Of a stretch of 64,000 bases of DNA, positions 48,691 through 61,810 are shown in pieces (the stretch's first letter is position 1; the number at the start of each line of letters is the position of its first letter). Source of the DNA: Nautilus pompilius. Lineage: Eukaryota > Mollusca > Cephalopoda > Nautilida > Nautilidae. The notes beneath the pieces were generated by a model, which was given only the letters and a program-made list of their open reading frames with translations, did not search any database and had not been told where the DNA came from. The position numbers and the translations under genes are program-made. The stretch covers positions 682,001 to 746,000 of the forward strand of contig JACATO010000330.1 of assembly GCA_018389105.1 (NCBI GenBank). The letters are read 5' to 3'.

Positions 48691-50665
48691 ATTTTTTTGT
48701 TATTTAGGAATTTCTCTCTCTATATTCAGATCAAAACTTCAGTATTTTAATGTAACATCATTTCACAAGGACCATTTCATATTTAAATGTTCTCCACAAG
48801 GTCTTTGGTAAAGAAATGGGTGTTAAAAATCTCGACATTGTCAAGTACTAACAGATATTTTGTCAATGTATTTAAGATGAACCTATACTTTTTTTTTAGT
48901 ATCATGAGTCAGTACAGCTTACTTATTTTGAGCCATTAAAACAAAAAAATTATATACCTTAGTTAATTTGAAGCAGACTATTAGAAAGGAATTTGACCAA
49001 CTTTGGGCAGCAGCATTTTACTTTACATAGTGTTGGGGTGTCCATAAGATAGGTGGAATTATGAAAAGAAAAATGTACCATTTTGTTATCCACCATGTTA
49101 TATAGTACATGGTGAGATATGAAAGGCTTTTCAGATTTGCTGTGTGGTGTTTTCATGTATGATTCTTCATATATATAACTTCCAACATGTGCCTTTTTTT
49201 TTTTTATATAAAAACAGATTATAACCTCTGCAATGGTGAAGTATTTTGTCAAATTTCACATTTTCTTTCAAAGGTAATTTTTAGAAGACCACTTTTTGGA
49301 GAAAGTATCAGATGAGTAAAGCATCTTGCTTCTACCTAGTGCTTTGAATTAAAGCTTTTGGTCACTGGCACACATTAACTAGGGCTTATTTTGAGGTGGA
49401 TGCAGGAAAGAAGCTAATGAAGACAGACACTACATAATACTGAAAATCAAATAGGAGAAAAAAACTTTGGGGGTTTCAGATGGCTATGATTTCATACAAT
49501 GTGCTGTGTGGCTACCATCTAGAAAAAGCAAATGGCATGGAGATTTTCTGCATATAGGGTGGTGTGAAGACCAGATGCTAGAAGGCTACTTCATTTGCCA
49601 AACTCATGGATCTGTACGCTATTTATGAGAACACCATGAAGAGTTTGTTTATGCTTCACTTGGCTGGGTTTCATTCCTGGCCTCTTTAAAACCAAATAAT
49701 GATAACTTAAAGAGTTTGGAAACTTGCAAGCTAATTTAAAAGCAGTTTTATCTGTATCCTATCTATCTAAACAGTGAGAATGCACAAGTCCAGCAAATAG
49801 CCTGGTTTGGTTTTAAAAGAAGAAGCCATTAAAAGCTTCACTAGCAACATGACTCTCGTGTACAATCCAAAAATTGGAAGCACCTCCTGGAGTTATTAAA
49901 ACCTGGGGTCATTAGTTATGATGCGATGGGAAATTCCCAAACAAACCCCTTTCTACTTTCTGTACATCACTGAACCTACTCCACCCCCCATTACATTTCG
50001 TTTTCGTTTTATAATGATTTCAGCAGTGGTTCGGCAAAGACCGCCTTCTTGCCGATGTGCGCCGACTGATGACTCGGCACAGATCGGTACAAACCGTCGG
50101 CACTCGCCAATTGGTCATCAGTTAACTTTGATATCATCTATTAGTGCTGCTGCAGTATTTCGAGTACTGCTGATTAGTTCTGTCAGAGATAAAACTTATT
50201 AGAAGTGATTCTAGAAATGTATTCGTATGCTTTTCAGAGCCGAGAAATCGGTTACTCTCCTCTTTCCAATGTCGATTTACTGATTATATTGCCGTTTCTT
50301 TAATGCAGGTGCGTTATGAGGTTCGGTTATTTCCCTTGGTACACGTATTTTTTTTTAAAGATTTTATTTTTATGATTTATGTCCCTTGATTTTGCTCAAG
50401 CTATGGAATTTTATTATTGCTATCATCTGTTTAATCATAAAAGTGCACCAAGTTTCCACAAATTTCGCCGGGAAAGCTTCTCCTTAACTTAACTATCGAG
50501 ATAAAAACAATTATTTAATACAAATACTCTAATTATTGGCACCGTCGGATTTCTGAATTCTATTTTAGTTAAAACAAAAAGCTAAAGAAAATTACTTTTT
50601 TTTTTTTTTGTAGAGTGAACAATGAAAACTGCTTAGAAGTCTGACATTCTGTGATCTTCGCCAAC
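48691..50665. other. Intergenic stretch, nothing recognised
   Basis: AT-rich sequence between the last UBE2K poly(A) signal and the putative gene at 50.67 kb. Open frames are short and have no recognisable domain. Confidence 0.5.
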
Positions 50666-50702
50666 ATGGCAAAACTCCGAGAGATACCTGGCGATGATCA
50701 AG
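50666..50702 (+). CDS. Putative first coding exon of an unrecognised gene
   Basis: The ATG lies in a GCCAACATGGC context and starts MAKLREIPGDDQ, ending at a G|GTGGGG donor (phase 1). It joins in frame to 51206-51267. A GC-rich, CpG-dense patch (about 50935-50970) follows in the presumed intron, as expected near a promoter. No homologue is recognised, and no third exon could be identified in the remaining 12 kb. Confidence 0.35.
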
Positions 50703-51205
50703 GTGGGGGGGGGTAGCTCAATCCATCCGGTCGTTCAGATGGAGGAGCTAAGGGACTAAACTGACCCCGGGAAGGGGGGGGTCGCAAACTCTCGAACGTC
50801 TCTAATTTCGCCTTATTAAAAAAAAAACAAAAAAAAAACTGCCTCTGCAACTTCGCACTCCCTTTTATCGGGTGGCACAGTACAGGTGGGACTCTCATCT
50901 TTAATACTCAAAAGAGCTGCATCACAACGAGCAACTGCGGCCGGGCCGAAGTCGCGCGCGCGGCGCGCGCTTTCCTGTCTGATTTGCTGCTGTACTGCTA
51001 CAACAACAACAAAACAACAACGGGAAGACGCTTATAAAAAAAAACAAAAACAAATGAGTTTTTAATATTTTGATTTATCTATCCCAGAAAAGTCTGTTAA
51101 AGAAATAAATGGTTAATTTTTGTTTCCTTTTGTCGTTGTTGTTTTTTTGTTTTTTTTTTCCCTCCATTCTCCTCCTCCTCTTCCCTTTAACCTGTTGCCT
51201 TGTAG

Positions 51206-51267
51206 GGAATTTTAAAGGACGCCGCGGCGGTTCGTGGAGAACGAAAAATGGAAGCGATTTTCCCCCC
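51206..51267 (+). CDS. Putative second exon of the same unrecognised gene
   Basis: A long pyrimidine tract leads to the acceptor CCTTGTAG, and the exon ends at a consensus GTAAGT donor, so the splice signals are strong. Joined to 50666-50702 it adds GNFKGRRGGSWRTKNGSDFPP and ends in phase 0. Alternatively it may be a 5'UTR exon whose own ATG (51248) starts MEAIFPP in another frame. The 33-residue start is basic and Gly/Arg-rich. Confidence 0.4.
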
Positions 51268-51549
51268 GTAAGTTTGTTGTTGTTTTTGTATCTTTGAGTA
51301 TCGTCGAAAGTTTTAGTTCTTGAAAATACCGTTTGTCCCCCCGTCTGCGGGCGGTGATGTCCTGGCTTTTAATTCTCCCGGTGGTGGTCACTCACATCAA
51401 ACATGGCGGACTTCTTGTAGCGATATGGCGGAGGGGGGTCGGTCGGTGTCGACAAGTTTGTGTTTTTTATATATCTTACGAGAGAAAAGCTTCTTTCTTT
51501 CTTTTTAAATAGATGTTTTCAACAAAGTGAGTAATACTTTTCTCTGATA

Positions 51550-51569
51550 ACACACACACACACACACAC
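51550..51569. repeat. (CA)n microsatellite
   Basis: About 10 CA units. Confidence 0.8.
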
Positions 51570-52127
51570 GGTTCACCTATCGTTGAAGAAGCAGTACAGC
51601 TGTTCCTTAATACGTCCAGGAGGAAGGATTCTTCCCCAAAATATGCGCAATGTAAGGAAAATGTCTTTCTCTTTCGTCTTTTATTTTCTATTTATCTATA
51701 CTAATTTGTCTCTTGGCGACAGACGAGATACCGGGTCCGATGCTTTGATTATTACTTGTAGGGGGAAAAAAGGGGAGGGGAAAGAGTCGAGTGAGAAGAA
51801 GGAAAGGAAAGGGGCTGTGTAGGCACGTTAAAGGCCGTCTGTCGCCTGAATGGACACACCTCATTTCTTGACGGTCTCGCTGCCTTAAAGCTACCAGCCG
51901 ACCGATGTCACAGGACGCGAAGTTAACTAACAATCCCACCGGTAAAGTTGTTCTTTTAATTACTGAAGATGAAAGGTAGTTTAAGATCTCATACAACAAC
52001 CGCTTTAAAACTACTTTTTTTTCCTCCTTCATTAGCAGCAATTAGAAAACTCTTGTTGTTATTTCCTTTATAATAAATAGTACAGTATTTTAAAAGTAAT
52101 ATGAAAGTGAAAAAATGCTTTTAAAAA

Positions 52128-52223
52128 TTATTATTATTGTTGTTATTATTATTATTGTTGTTATTTTTTATTATTATTATTATTATTATATTATTATTAT
52201 TATTATTTATTATTATTATTATA
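52128..52223. repeat. (TTA)n-rich low-complexity tract
   Basis: TTA repeats interrupted by GTT and TT. The open frame across it is only a translation of the repeat. Confidence 0.85.
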
Positions 52224-52856
52224 GAAGCCAGGTGTATTATTATGATACTTTTATTAACACGATGAATATTTTTATCTTAAAGGGAATATTCGAGAATATT
52301 CTAGGCAAAAAAACATAAAAGATTACTAGTTATTATGTCATCTGACGAAAAGTGACGTCACAGTTGTACAGAGGCCAGTGACGACTAACCATAAATGTAC
52401 AAGTATTTCAGCCAGTTGTTAAATAAGTATCTCTTTAAGGCTATTACAATAAAACAGAACAAAAAACATTCTATTCTATATATGATCGTGATTTATCCAT
52501 TAAGCTTTCATTTTTTGGATAAAAATGAAATACGTCTCTAAATTAAGTGATCTCGTATTTTAACGTACACGCATCTTAGAATTTAACTATTTGTTTCCGA
52601 GTTGAATTCAAACTGTTGAAACTTTAAACTTTTCCCATAACTGTGGGCGAGCAAATATACTGGAGAAATGTGAGAGGAAGAAAGATACACACTCAGAATC
52701 ATCAACATAAGGTGAAACCAAGTATACGGTGAAAGAGAACACCTGACACAGAACCCCAGATTTACCTAGGCAAGGTTTCAAGTGAAAATAAGTGGCTTGT
52801 TTGAACAGTCCGAACGCACTATAGTCTTACCTGGGTTTGTCTGGATGAAGAAGATG

Positions 52857-52912
52857 GAGAAGATGGAGAGAGAGAGAGAGAGAGATGACGTCAGTACAGA
52901 GAGAGAGAGAGA
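52857..52912 (+). repeat. GA tract with one CRE palindrome
   Basis: A (GA)n tract interrupted by TGACGTCAGTACAGAG (TGACGTCA at 52886-52893). It is the same unit as the array at 53.6 kb, in the same orientation. Confidence 0.75.
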
Positions 52913-53590
52913 TCAGGTAAGGTTACAGGCGGTGAAAATGCCGCTCCCTATAACAAACAAATTACAAGTTTTATAAAGTTAATTGGACTTGAGGTGGGCA
53001 CGAGTAATTCTGCACAAAGCACACGTGTGTGAATGTCGCAGAGGAGGGGTGAAGCGGTGTGTGTGGTGGGGGGGAGTTTACAGAGAGAAAGAAAGAAACA
53101 AGTTTGTCGACATCGATAGTTATGGTTTCGTCAGTGGACGAGTGGGCGTTTCCATCTACTCATCTCGACCGGGGAGGGTGTACGTGTGTGTACGTTGTGG
53201 GAGGAGATTACAGCGAAGAGTTAACCCCTAATATCCTTGAAACTTTAGCGGCAACGGGAGAGGGAGGGGCGGAGTGAATCGTGGCGGCCAACCCCGACTT
53301 TCGAAAATGTTTATCGTCGAAGAGGATGGCTAAGACGACTCTCGAGTTCCGTATGTAATTCTACATTCTGATGGCGATGTTTGTCGTAATTAAGAAGGAA
53401 ACAGGTGGTGGGACTCTGAAGATGCCGTAAAATCAGGAGCCGGTGCGCGGGCTTCGAAGTATCGATACGAGAATATTTAGGTAACATGTTAAACTGACTG
53501 GAAGCGTTTAATCAGAATTTGCTTCCTGGTGTTCTTCGGGGGAGAGAACGCTTAGAGCGCTCGTTCTTTCCTCGCGCGCCCGATGCCGTG

Positions 53591-53985
53591 GGGGGGAGGG
53601 AGAGAGAGAGAGGATGACGTCAGTACAGAGAGAGAGAGAGAGAGAGGGGGAGAGAGAGAGGAATGACGTCAGTACAGAGAGAGAGGGATGACGTCAGTAC
53701 AGAGAGAGAGAGAGAGAGATGGGGAGGAGAGAGGAATGACGTCAGTACAGAGAGAGAGAGGAATGACGTCAGTACAGAGAGAGAGGAATGACGTCAGTAC
53801 AGAGAGAGAGGGATGACGTCAGTACAGAGAGATGGAGAGAGAGAGAGGAATGACGTCAGTACAGGAGAGGAGGGAGAGATAGATGGAGATAGATAGAGAG
53901 AGAGATAGAGAGAGGGAGAGAGAGATAGATGGGGAGAGAGATGGAGGGAAGAGAGAGATGACGTCATTACAGAGAGAGAGATAGA
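53591..53985 (+). repeat. Tandem array of TGACGTCAGTAC units in GA repeats
   Basis: Nine perfect TGACGTCA octamers begin at 53615, 53664, 53689, 53737, 53764, 53789, 53814, 53851 and 53959. The first eight are followed by GTACAG and the last by TTACAG. They are separated by variable (GA)n, and the commonest spacing is 25 bp. TGACGTCA is the full palindromic cAMP-response element bound by CREB/ATF bZIP factors. Confidence 0.9.
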
Positions 53986-56900
53986 GACTTCTTCCGCTTA
54001 CCAGAAACGATTGCAAATTTGTGTTTTCGCGTTTAGAAAAACAATGTCAGCCTGAAGTAATATTTGGGGGGGGTGGAATTAAATTAAAAGTTTCCCGATG
54101 TTAGGTACGTGATAACTGATTATTTTCGAGATTTCAGTGTAGAAATTGGGGAAACTGACTGGAATTCTTTTTTAAAAAGCCAATCATTTGCCAATAAAGA
54201 AATGGCATCATTTGTAAGTTTCTTGCGACGTCATAGTAAGGAACAGAATTACAGTAGCGTTATGCTCTTACCAAATAAGTGAGTCGTTCTTACTGCCATC
54301 CACTTTTTCGAAAGCTCGGTGTTTCGCCCTTAAAGAGCGGATCCCGTCGATTTTAACGTCGCAAAAGGGTAAACAGGCCTACTTATGACGTCACGCCTTA
54401 CAGCCGTCGCGCGATTCTATTCGGTGAAGGCTACCGGTTAAATCAATCATTTATCGGCTCGACGGCTGTTCAGCAAGTTCGTGTGACCCCCCTTGAACAG
54501 AACAGATTTTTTATTGTATTTCCCGTGCTTTCGTCTCACCGAGAAGCTGCTCTTTAAATCTGGTAGTCAGTAGATTGCGATCGACGAGAACGAACGGTCG
54601 GACTACTGAGGTGGGATGGGTGTTTTTGAGAAGTCGATGTTTTTTTTTGTGACGAAGACTCAATTAAAAGAAGGCCCAGAAAACGTTGGTGGGTCCTTTG
54701 ATCTCGGCTTATTGAACTGATCGGTGGCGGTTACTAGAGGACAGGAAGCTGTCCTGGCTCGTGCTGGCCAGCCATCCTAACCTCACCCCACCACGGAAAG
54801 AGAACTGCTTATTCAAACAATTTTCGAGATGATTCACGCCACTGATGTTAATTACGTCTGCCCGTATTTACCATTATTTGAAAAGCCGCTGGAAACATTC
54901 GTGACTCTAATTTGCTGAGGTTAGACTCTTGAAGAACCGTGTTCCTTTGTGTTCGAGACGCATACAAATCTGTAGATATCTTGTCACGGAAGCGCGGTAT
55001 TTGAACAGAGGATAAACAAATGTGGAGAAATCGATGGCATTGCGAGGAAATGAAAGAGTTCATTAGTTTTCAAATTGATATACTTTGAAAAAATATTTTA
55101 TCATAAATTGTATGAAGAAAAGTTGGTTCTTTATATGCATTTTAATAGCAGGGGTGTTACTAGTCGGCGCCACTTCTTCTTTTTTTTAATGAATCGCTTG
55201 TTCTTGAAAACCAGCACCACGGAGTAGAGATGCTAGGTCACACGGGCAGGAGATGTAGAAAGACACGAAGATGGTGAGTTGTTCGTCTTCGTTGACGTAA
55301 TCCCGTCATGACCATTTCGCCACGATCAAGAATGGCTACATTCATCAAGCCTAATGCTCCTTAAAGGGGAAAATGGGGGGGGGACTCGGAATTAATGGCC
55401 TCTTTGAGTTCAGTAGCGGATTCTGTTGTAAAAGTAAACATAACGGATGGACTCCGACCATAGTAGATGTTTTGACGGGGTTTCCAAGAAGACGCCTTAC
55501 CGGAAAGCCACATCAGTCAGACATAGGACGCTATGAATGACCCTTGGTTGATATGCTTAGAACGAGGGACCCCTCTCTCTCTCTCTTTTTTAAAATCAGC
55601 ATTGTCAAACAATAAAGACTTTGATCCTCCTCTGGCCGTACGTCAGCAGAGCCACCGGGAAGCAGTAGCCTTCCACTCACTGCCGCCTTCGGTTGTTCAG
55701 GGAATGTGAACAGGACAGAATAATACCGAGACACTGAACAGGTGCTGTTGTTGGTATCTGCTGAAGTTCAAGAGCACGTGGCAGTCTACTGTTGGTCGGA
55801 AAACTGTCAGTTTAAAGCCGACTGACCAACATAGGGGGAGGCGGGAGGGGATAAGAATATGCAAATGCTGTTCGTGTAGAAATTCGACAGTTTTCATCCT
55901 TTGTTTCGGTTATCTAAACGATCTCCCGCCTACTTCGAAGATAAAGGTTATACAAATCTTAACTTCTCAGTAGATACCATTCTGTTCACCTTTTGTACGG
56001 CGTAGGTTTACCTGGCATTTTTGCGGTACCTTGCCAACTGATCCCGCTTGCTGTAGATTCGAAGGAAAGATAGCAGGAAAAGCTCAGGAAATTCAAACGT
56101 TTTACTGTTGCGCGGTTGCGATGGGATGGGAAGAGCTGGCTGAAGATTGCGAGATGTCTGCGACCGTATGTCAAGCGAGAGAGAGAGAGAGTACAATTAA
56201 TTGGATTTACGTACACATTTTACACAGAAATCGTTGAAGGTAAATCAATGAAAGTTCTACGTTGATGAATTACGATTTTTCAAAAATGTGGAGCAACAGG
56301 TGGGCGGGCAAACGCTCACAAGGGAGGTAAGTGGACATGACCGCTAAAAGCCTAGAAGACAAGCAAGCATTTTCCTGGTCACGTGCTCGATCTATGTTCA
56401 ACGCCGAGACTTATCCGTCGCTTCGTATTTCAGAAAACTAACTGACACACGGGGTTCACCTGCTGATCAAGTAGGGCTGTTTTTTGTATTATGAGACAGA
56501 AATTCAACAGTTCTTCAGCTCATTCATCTATTCGCCGGTATCCATTTTGCGAGTACTCACTGCTGTTCATGATAAACCGGAGGAGGCGATGGCAGATGTA
56601 TTCTGGGAGGGGGAGAGAACAGGGTATCATTCAAAACTGTGGGCGCGCCTTCTATACCGCTACCGTCCTTTTTTTTCCTTAAAAATTAAATCGCCGGCTA
56701 ATGTTCCATTCTTTATGGAGAAGTGTGTCCTGATCGGGCTGCATGGACACGTAGAGTCACCGATATTTCTCAACCTTTGACGACCTGTGTAATCTACGAT
56801 GGCGGCAGCAACATCGGTATGGTGACGAGAAGACAGATTTCCCGACCGCAAACTTCGTTTCCACGTCTGATCCAACAGTCAGCTGTTCCTGGAGAACGTA

Positions 56901-58681
56901 CGATCGTGGACAGCAATCCAGCTCCACACCACGAAGTCTCCGTCAGCCATTTGCCTTCTGCTCTCGCGGACCGCGCACCTGGCGATGTTGTTTGCACCAT
57001 TGATGGTCGACCAGTGCTAAATTTCTGTCGGAGCCCGGCTTTGTTGTTCGCCGGAAACGTGCCCAGACTCTCTTGCCAGAGTTCAAGGGTGTGCAGTGGA
57101 TTCCACGTGCGACCTCAGAGGCGGTGGCTGAGTGGAGGCTGCTGCAGTCAAAGGTCTCGGTGACTAGCAAAGTTAATTGACGGTAAGTACATTTTCACGG
57201 TGCGTGAAGTGAACCAGACCGATGTCTGTCGCTCTTGAACCGCTGCCAGAATTAATCAGGAAAAAAACTCCAACTCACCCCATGATCTTTGAGCAACACG
57301 GCGTCGAGACAATATCCCGCTAAGAAACTTTAAAAAAACCTTGCTTTTTAAATCATTTGTACTAAATTACGGTTGACATTTTAGGGAGAAAAACCCTCCG
57401 CCAAATTCGTACATGCATTTGAATGATTCCATTTAGCTACCGCCATGTTGGGAGGGAATTGCCTTCTTTCTGGAACTGGATTTAAAAATTACCGTAATCC
57501 GTTTGTCAGATTTTTCTTAACAGGAATTATAATGTCTCAGGTCCTAAATTAGAATCCAGTTTGTTTCCCTGTAAACCTGGGTAATGTACTCGAAAAACAG
57601 AAGGGGGGACATACTGGGCAGTAGAAAATAAACAGACTCTTCCACTTCACATCATCGTCTCTCGAATACATCAGAGTTTTTAAAATTACAAATAATCGCA
57701 AGAGACTAATTTATCTTATAAAGGTATTAGAATTTAAGTCCAAAATTTCGAAAAAGAGAAAAGCTATTTAATTCGTCATATTTACTTATATATATCCGGT
57801 AGTTAAGACATAAACTAGTAATAATTTTAAGTATGGTAACCTTTGTGCGTGTGTAACGTTGTAAAGGGTTTGGAGAATTATAACCTGCCCCCTGTGACTG
57901 CTCCACGATAGGGCGTCCGGACGGAACGTTTCGCAGACTTCGTGTTTACTCCATCCTCAACAATTCGAGAAGATGGTGCTGCCCGACGTCTGTAACGAGA
58001 TGTAAGCATTCAGAAACTTGTCAGAAATAAATCAATACGCGGGTTTAGTGTTGAGAGAGATCGATCGACAAGTAACTGTCCGTTTATGGTCGTCTTGCCA
58101 GCTTTCTTCTTTTCTGCCATTCTTTACAAAGTTAGTACTTTTTTTTTTCTTTTTTTTTACTGGCATCACGTGACCTCGGGAAAATACCCGACATGCACCG
58201 CGTAAAGTCGAAACTTATTCGACTTTAAGGAGAACTTCGAACAATAATAGCAAATTTTTTTTTTTTTTAATCGTTAAGAAAGTTCCTTCCAAAAAATGTT
58301 TCTCGCCTAATGGAATTTCTTTTATTCATTTTAAAAACTAAAAAAAAAAAAAAATGCTATGCCACTTTATAGTTATAATGGGGTTGGGTTGAGCTGGTTT
58401 GAGGCTATAAACTTAGGCCATCATTATAACGTTTATTTGTTTGGCTGTTCTGTTTATTAAACCTCTAATAGGTTATACGTTTAAGCAGTTCTCTCTGACT
58501 ACCAAGCACATATCTATATATTTGTTTAACGTTTCATGCTGAGCTAAGAAGGTGAATAAGTACTCTGGATTATATATAGATTACTCGTAGAATTGACGTA
58601 AATAAATCCTATATAATCTCGAAGCAGGCGAAGAACATTCATAAAGAGAAAGAAACTCGAAATAAAAGAAACATTTTTGTC
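53986..58681. other. Intergenic or intronic DNA, no gene recognised
   Basis: Base composition is more balanced than in the first half of the window. Open frames such as plus 56723-57163 (146 codons) and its minus-strand shadows show no recognised domain. A perfect CRE octamer occurs at 54386-54393. It may be intron if the exons at 50.67 and 51.21 kb are real. Confidence 0.45.

Positions 58682-58754
<73 letters not shown>
58682..58754. repeat. (TTA)n microsatellite
   Basis: About 24 uninterrupted ATT/TTA units. Confidence 0.95.
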
Positions 58755-58755
<1 letters not shown>

Positions 58756-59149
58756 CAAACCATTTAATTATTTTTTCCCTTCATACGAAAATTTTTGTTT
58801 GATGTCCATTGATTGAAAATGTACCTAGATCCAGCCAGGTACAAAACGGAACTGCAAACCGAAACCCCCTGATTAAATCCTTACCCGAATCCCTTAGATT
58901 TATGAAGAAATGTGTCCTAATTCAGACTCGAAGAGGTGAAAACATTTTTGTGAAGGTCGCGAAGGTAAAAGTTGGTGCCCACTGAAATTACCTGACAATG
59001 GGTCTTTAAACAACGGTTAATGTACATGGCTTTTCTAGACGTTCTTCTAGTTCGCATATAAGCAACGGAAATAGAAATAAGTAGAAAAAAAGACACTTTA
59101 AATCCATTTCTTTTTCTTCGTTTTATCAACGTGGAACGTATCTTTGTTG

Positions 59150-59960
59150 TAGATGATCGTTCGTTGTCCACGTAAATACTAAATATCTGCTGCAGCACGT
59201 ATTTGGGCATCCTGTGCAGCAACTTCAAAACATTGACTTCTGAGTAACCTGCTCTCCTCAGGCAAGTAGCTCCGTGGCCGACTGACAATGGCTGGACCCC
59301 TTTTTTTCCCTTCACTCTTCAATCTAGTTCATCCCGCGTGATCAACGAGGTTCAGATCTGAAGACTGAGGTGGCAAAAGCACGTGCTCAAGAAGATCTTC
59401 CGACTTTTTCATCAGACTATCGTATATTGATCTTTGCAGTGTGCTTCGATTAGCATATTACCATCACCTAGAACCAAATATCTCCTAACTGCCCTCAACC
59501 GACCATATTACACTGCATCATTGATCCATGGTCGCTTTTCTCTCGTTACCACGTCTAGGTACGTAAGAGCTTCCTTGTTGCTAGTCTACCAATCAATCTA
59601 ATCTCTCCATTTACCGTCTTTTGATGCTAAATGTTGCAAAGCTTCCGGTTGCAGAGGAATTGTTGTTATGGCTACATATGAAGAAACAAGAAACGTTTTC
59701 TCTAGACAGCCCATCTTTCCATCCTCTTTGCTCTCTTTCTTCCTCAGCCCTTTAAGTTCATGGCCAAGCCAGTTGGCACCATTGTATTAATGGCTATTCA
59801 AGCACCATCCCGTATGACTCCACTTCCTGCCTAATTTTCCCTTGAGATTAACCATCTTTATGAAGACCAATAACGGACGGCAGCAGCCTTGTTTCGTGTG
59901 GAATTTTGGTTTCAGATGCCATTTTTATCTGCCAAAAAAAGCAATAGGAGTAATCAACAA
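59150..59960 (-). mobile_element. Degenerate Tc1/mariner transposase remnant
   Basis: The minus strand starts MASETKIPHETRLLPSVIGLHKDG, like the N-termini of Tc1-like transposases (ETR..I.GLH..G). It ends with LPPQSSDLNLVDH, the family's PPQSPDLNPIDH motif before the last catalytic acidic residue. A stretch near 59480-59540 resembles the GGGSVMVWG region. Frame changes and stops are present, and much of the helix-turn-helix region seems lost. The 5' terminal part of this element is probably the arm at 60029-60312. Confidence 0.65.
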
Positions 59961-60028
59961 TGGCGTTTGTTAACGTTCGTACGAAAGAGTACTATGAGCT
60001 AACAGTTATTCATATTAGTAGTAAGAAC

Positions 60029-60312
60029 CGATATCACGTGATCACTATCGGTATGAACTAAAGTTAACATTCGAGGAAATAGCTGGCTGTGTCCACAATT
60101 ATGCAGAAATCTGTAAGTGATAACAACGTCACAGTTAATGGTTCACATATTCTGATGCAGGGTTTATCCAGTAATAAAAGTTTTTTTTTGCGGGAATAAA
60201 GTATTTTCGTTCACAGTAAAGTGTTGAGAAAGCAAACAACTGTGTTCATATGTTTGACTCAGAATTTTGAACGCCAGTGTATGTGGGCATATCAGAATAG
60301 TAGGAGACTATA
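60029..60312 (-). repeat. Inverted repeat arm 1 (Tc1-like 5' end)
   Basis: The 284 bp are the reverse complement of 63717-64000 with one mismatch (near 60162) and no gaps. Read on the minus strand it contains TACACTGGCGTTCAAAATTC, typical of a Tc1-type terminal repeat, and leads into the transposase remnant at 59150-59960. The outer limit at 60029 is set only by the end of the window on the other arm. Confidence 0.9.
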
Positions 60313-61810
60313 CCTTGTTCCGGACGCTAACCCTCTTCCGGCTGCCACCAAGTTATCAGTAAGCGGCACTGCGTTGTTTGTAAAATAGCGACTTCCCACC
60401 AGAGAGGGTCAGTGCGATTTTAGATCAAGTAAAAAGCTTTGTTGCTGCTCCGGGGGTGGGGTGGGGTGTGGGGGGAGAGACGGGTTGGGTCTGTTATTGA
60501 AAATGGAGGTATGAAATTTAGTCAACACGGAAACAGAAAGAAGTTCTGGAATAACCATTTTTTTGAAAATTATTGTTGCGAAAGCATTTTTTTCCAATTC
60601 AAGCTGCCGCCCCAGGCATGTTTTGGAAAAATATTTAGAAAATAAATGAATAAACGAGTAAAATAGGAGGACGAGAAAACACGAAGGAAATGACCAAAAT
60701 GGGCGCAAGCCGAGAGATTGTAGATGCAAATTCATAAGTTTCTTCTTGACGGTGCCAGACTTTGTCATCGTTGTCGATGTTTGATCTTTAAGTTACAAAA
60801 CAATAAATACTTTAAAGAACCAAATTCGCTTTTTTGGGTCCAAGTTTGGTGAAACTAAATTATTTACTTGGAAATGCGATGATTAAGGTCCGCAAGCTTG
60901 TCGGGGGGGGGGAATTAATTCTGTGGAATTACCAGATAATGCCGGTGTTCAAGACCGGTTATCGATGCGGGATGGACTATTTAACTAACTCTCTTACTCG
61001 CCACGCGCAAGCAGACGGGAAGAGTCTTTGTCCATTGTTACCAATATTAAGCTTGGCCAGGCTACACGTGGCTGGGAACAGGGCTAGGGGGAAGTGCGTT
61101 CGAACGGAAGGTAGGTGTTGGGTGAGCCAGACGAGAACCGGCGTCTCTCAGATCGGTCTATCATCAAGGCCCCTTTCCCAGTCAACACCGGGTGTTGCGC
61201 ATCGGTTCCGACACGGGCATCTCCCGCACAACACAACAGCCCCCATCCCTCCCCCTTCGGTCACTAATCAGGCGGAAGCTTCTCTATTCCTGGTCCGGGT
61301 TCACCGCTCCAGTCTTTATTCGACTCCATTAGCTTAATGGGATTTTAACGAACGTGGAAGAAGTTCATTCTCGCAGAATTAATGACGTCAGTTTGGCAAT
61401 CATCACACCTGACGGTGTGGTTAATCTTCCATTCTCTTTCTCTTCAGGAGCCGTAAACGGTCCCTGCACACAAATATAAACAACTTTTGGAATAATCCCC
61501 ATTACTGTAATGTCGTTCAGGATGCGTACAGATTCAACTACAGCATAAGGAAAAACAACCAGAAGCTTTCAGTCGGCGTTATTAAACTACGTCATCCAAC
61601 ACATCCCACAATGCATCAGCCCGTTTTGTGAACAAAAGCGGGAGGCGCTCTACTAGAAAGGTAGGATCGCATCATATTCATAAAAAAAATAAAGATAATG
61701 CTGAAAACAAATTAACATCGAGCTGCATGCAAGGATGATGACGACTCTGGTACATTGAAATAACGTGTGATTCCTTATACTGCAGGTACAGATCACTCGT
61801 ATTACAGCAG
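60313..61810. other. Spacer between inverted arms, left part; no gene seen
   Basis: The longest open frame (plus 60834-61337) starts at a TTG, lacks a recognised domain and looks non-coding. A perfect CRE octamer lies at 61383-61390. Confidence 0.45.

Noticed and set aside
53314-53351. Possible first exon MAKTTLEF before GTATGT
   Set aside because: Donor is acceptable but no second exon or promoter support; an overlapping ATG in another frame is equally plausible.
56723-57163. 146-codon plus-strand open frame in GC-richer DNA
   Set aside because: Both strands are open here, which reflects low stop frequency; no family resemblance seen.
57973-58002. Possible exon starting MVLPDVCNE before a GTAAGC
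   Set aside because: Very short, weak upstream acceptor and no partner exon; left uncalled.
60834-61337. 167-codon plus-strand open frame
   Set aside because: Begins at TTG rather than ATG, spans unrelated sequence types, and has no recognisable domain or splice sites.
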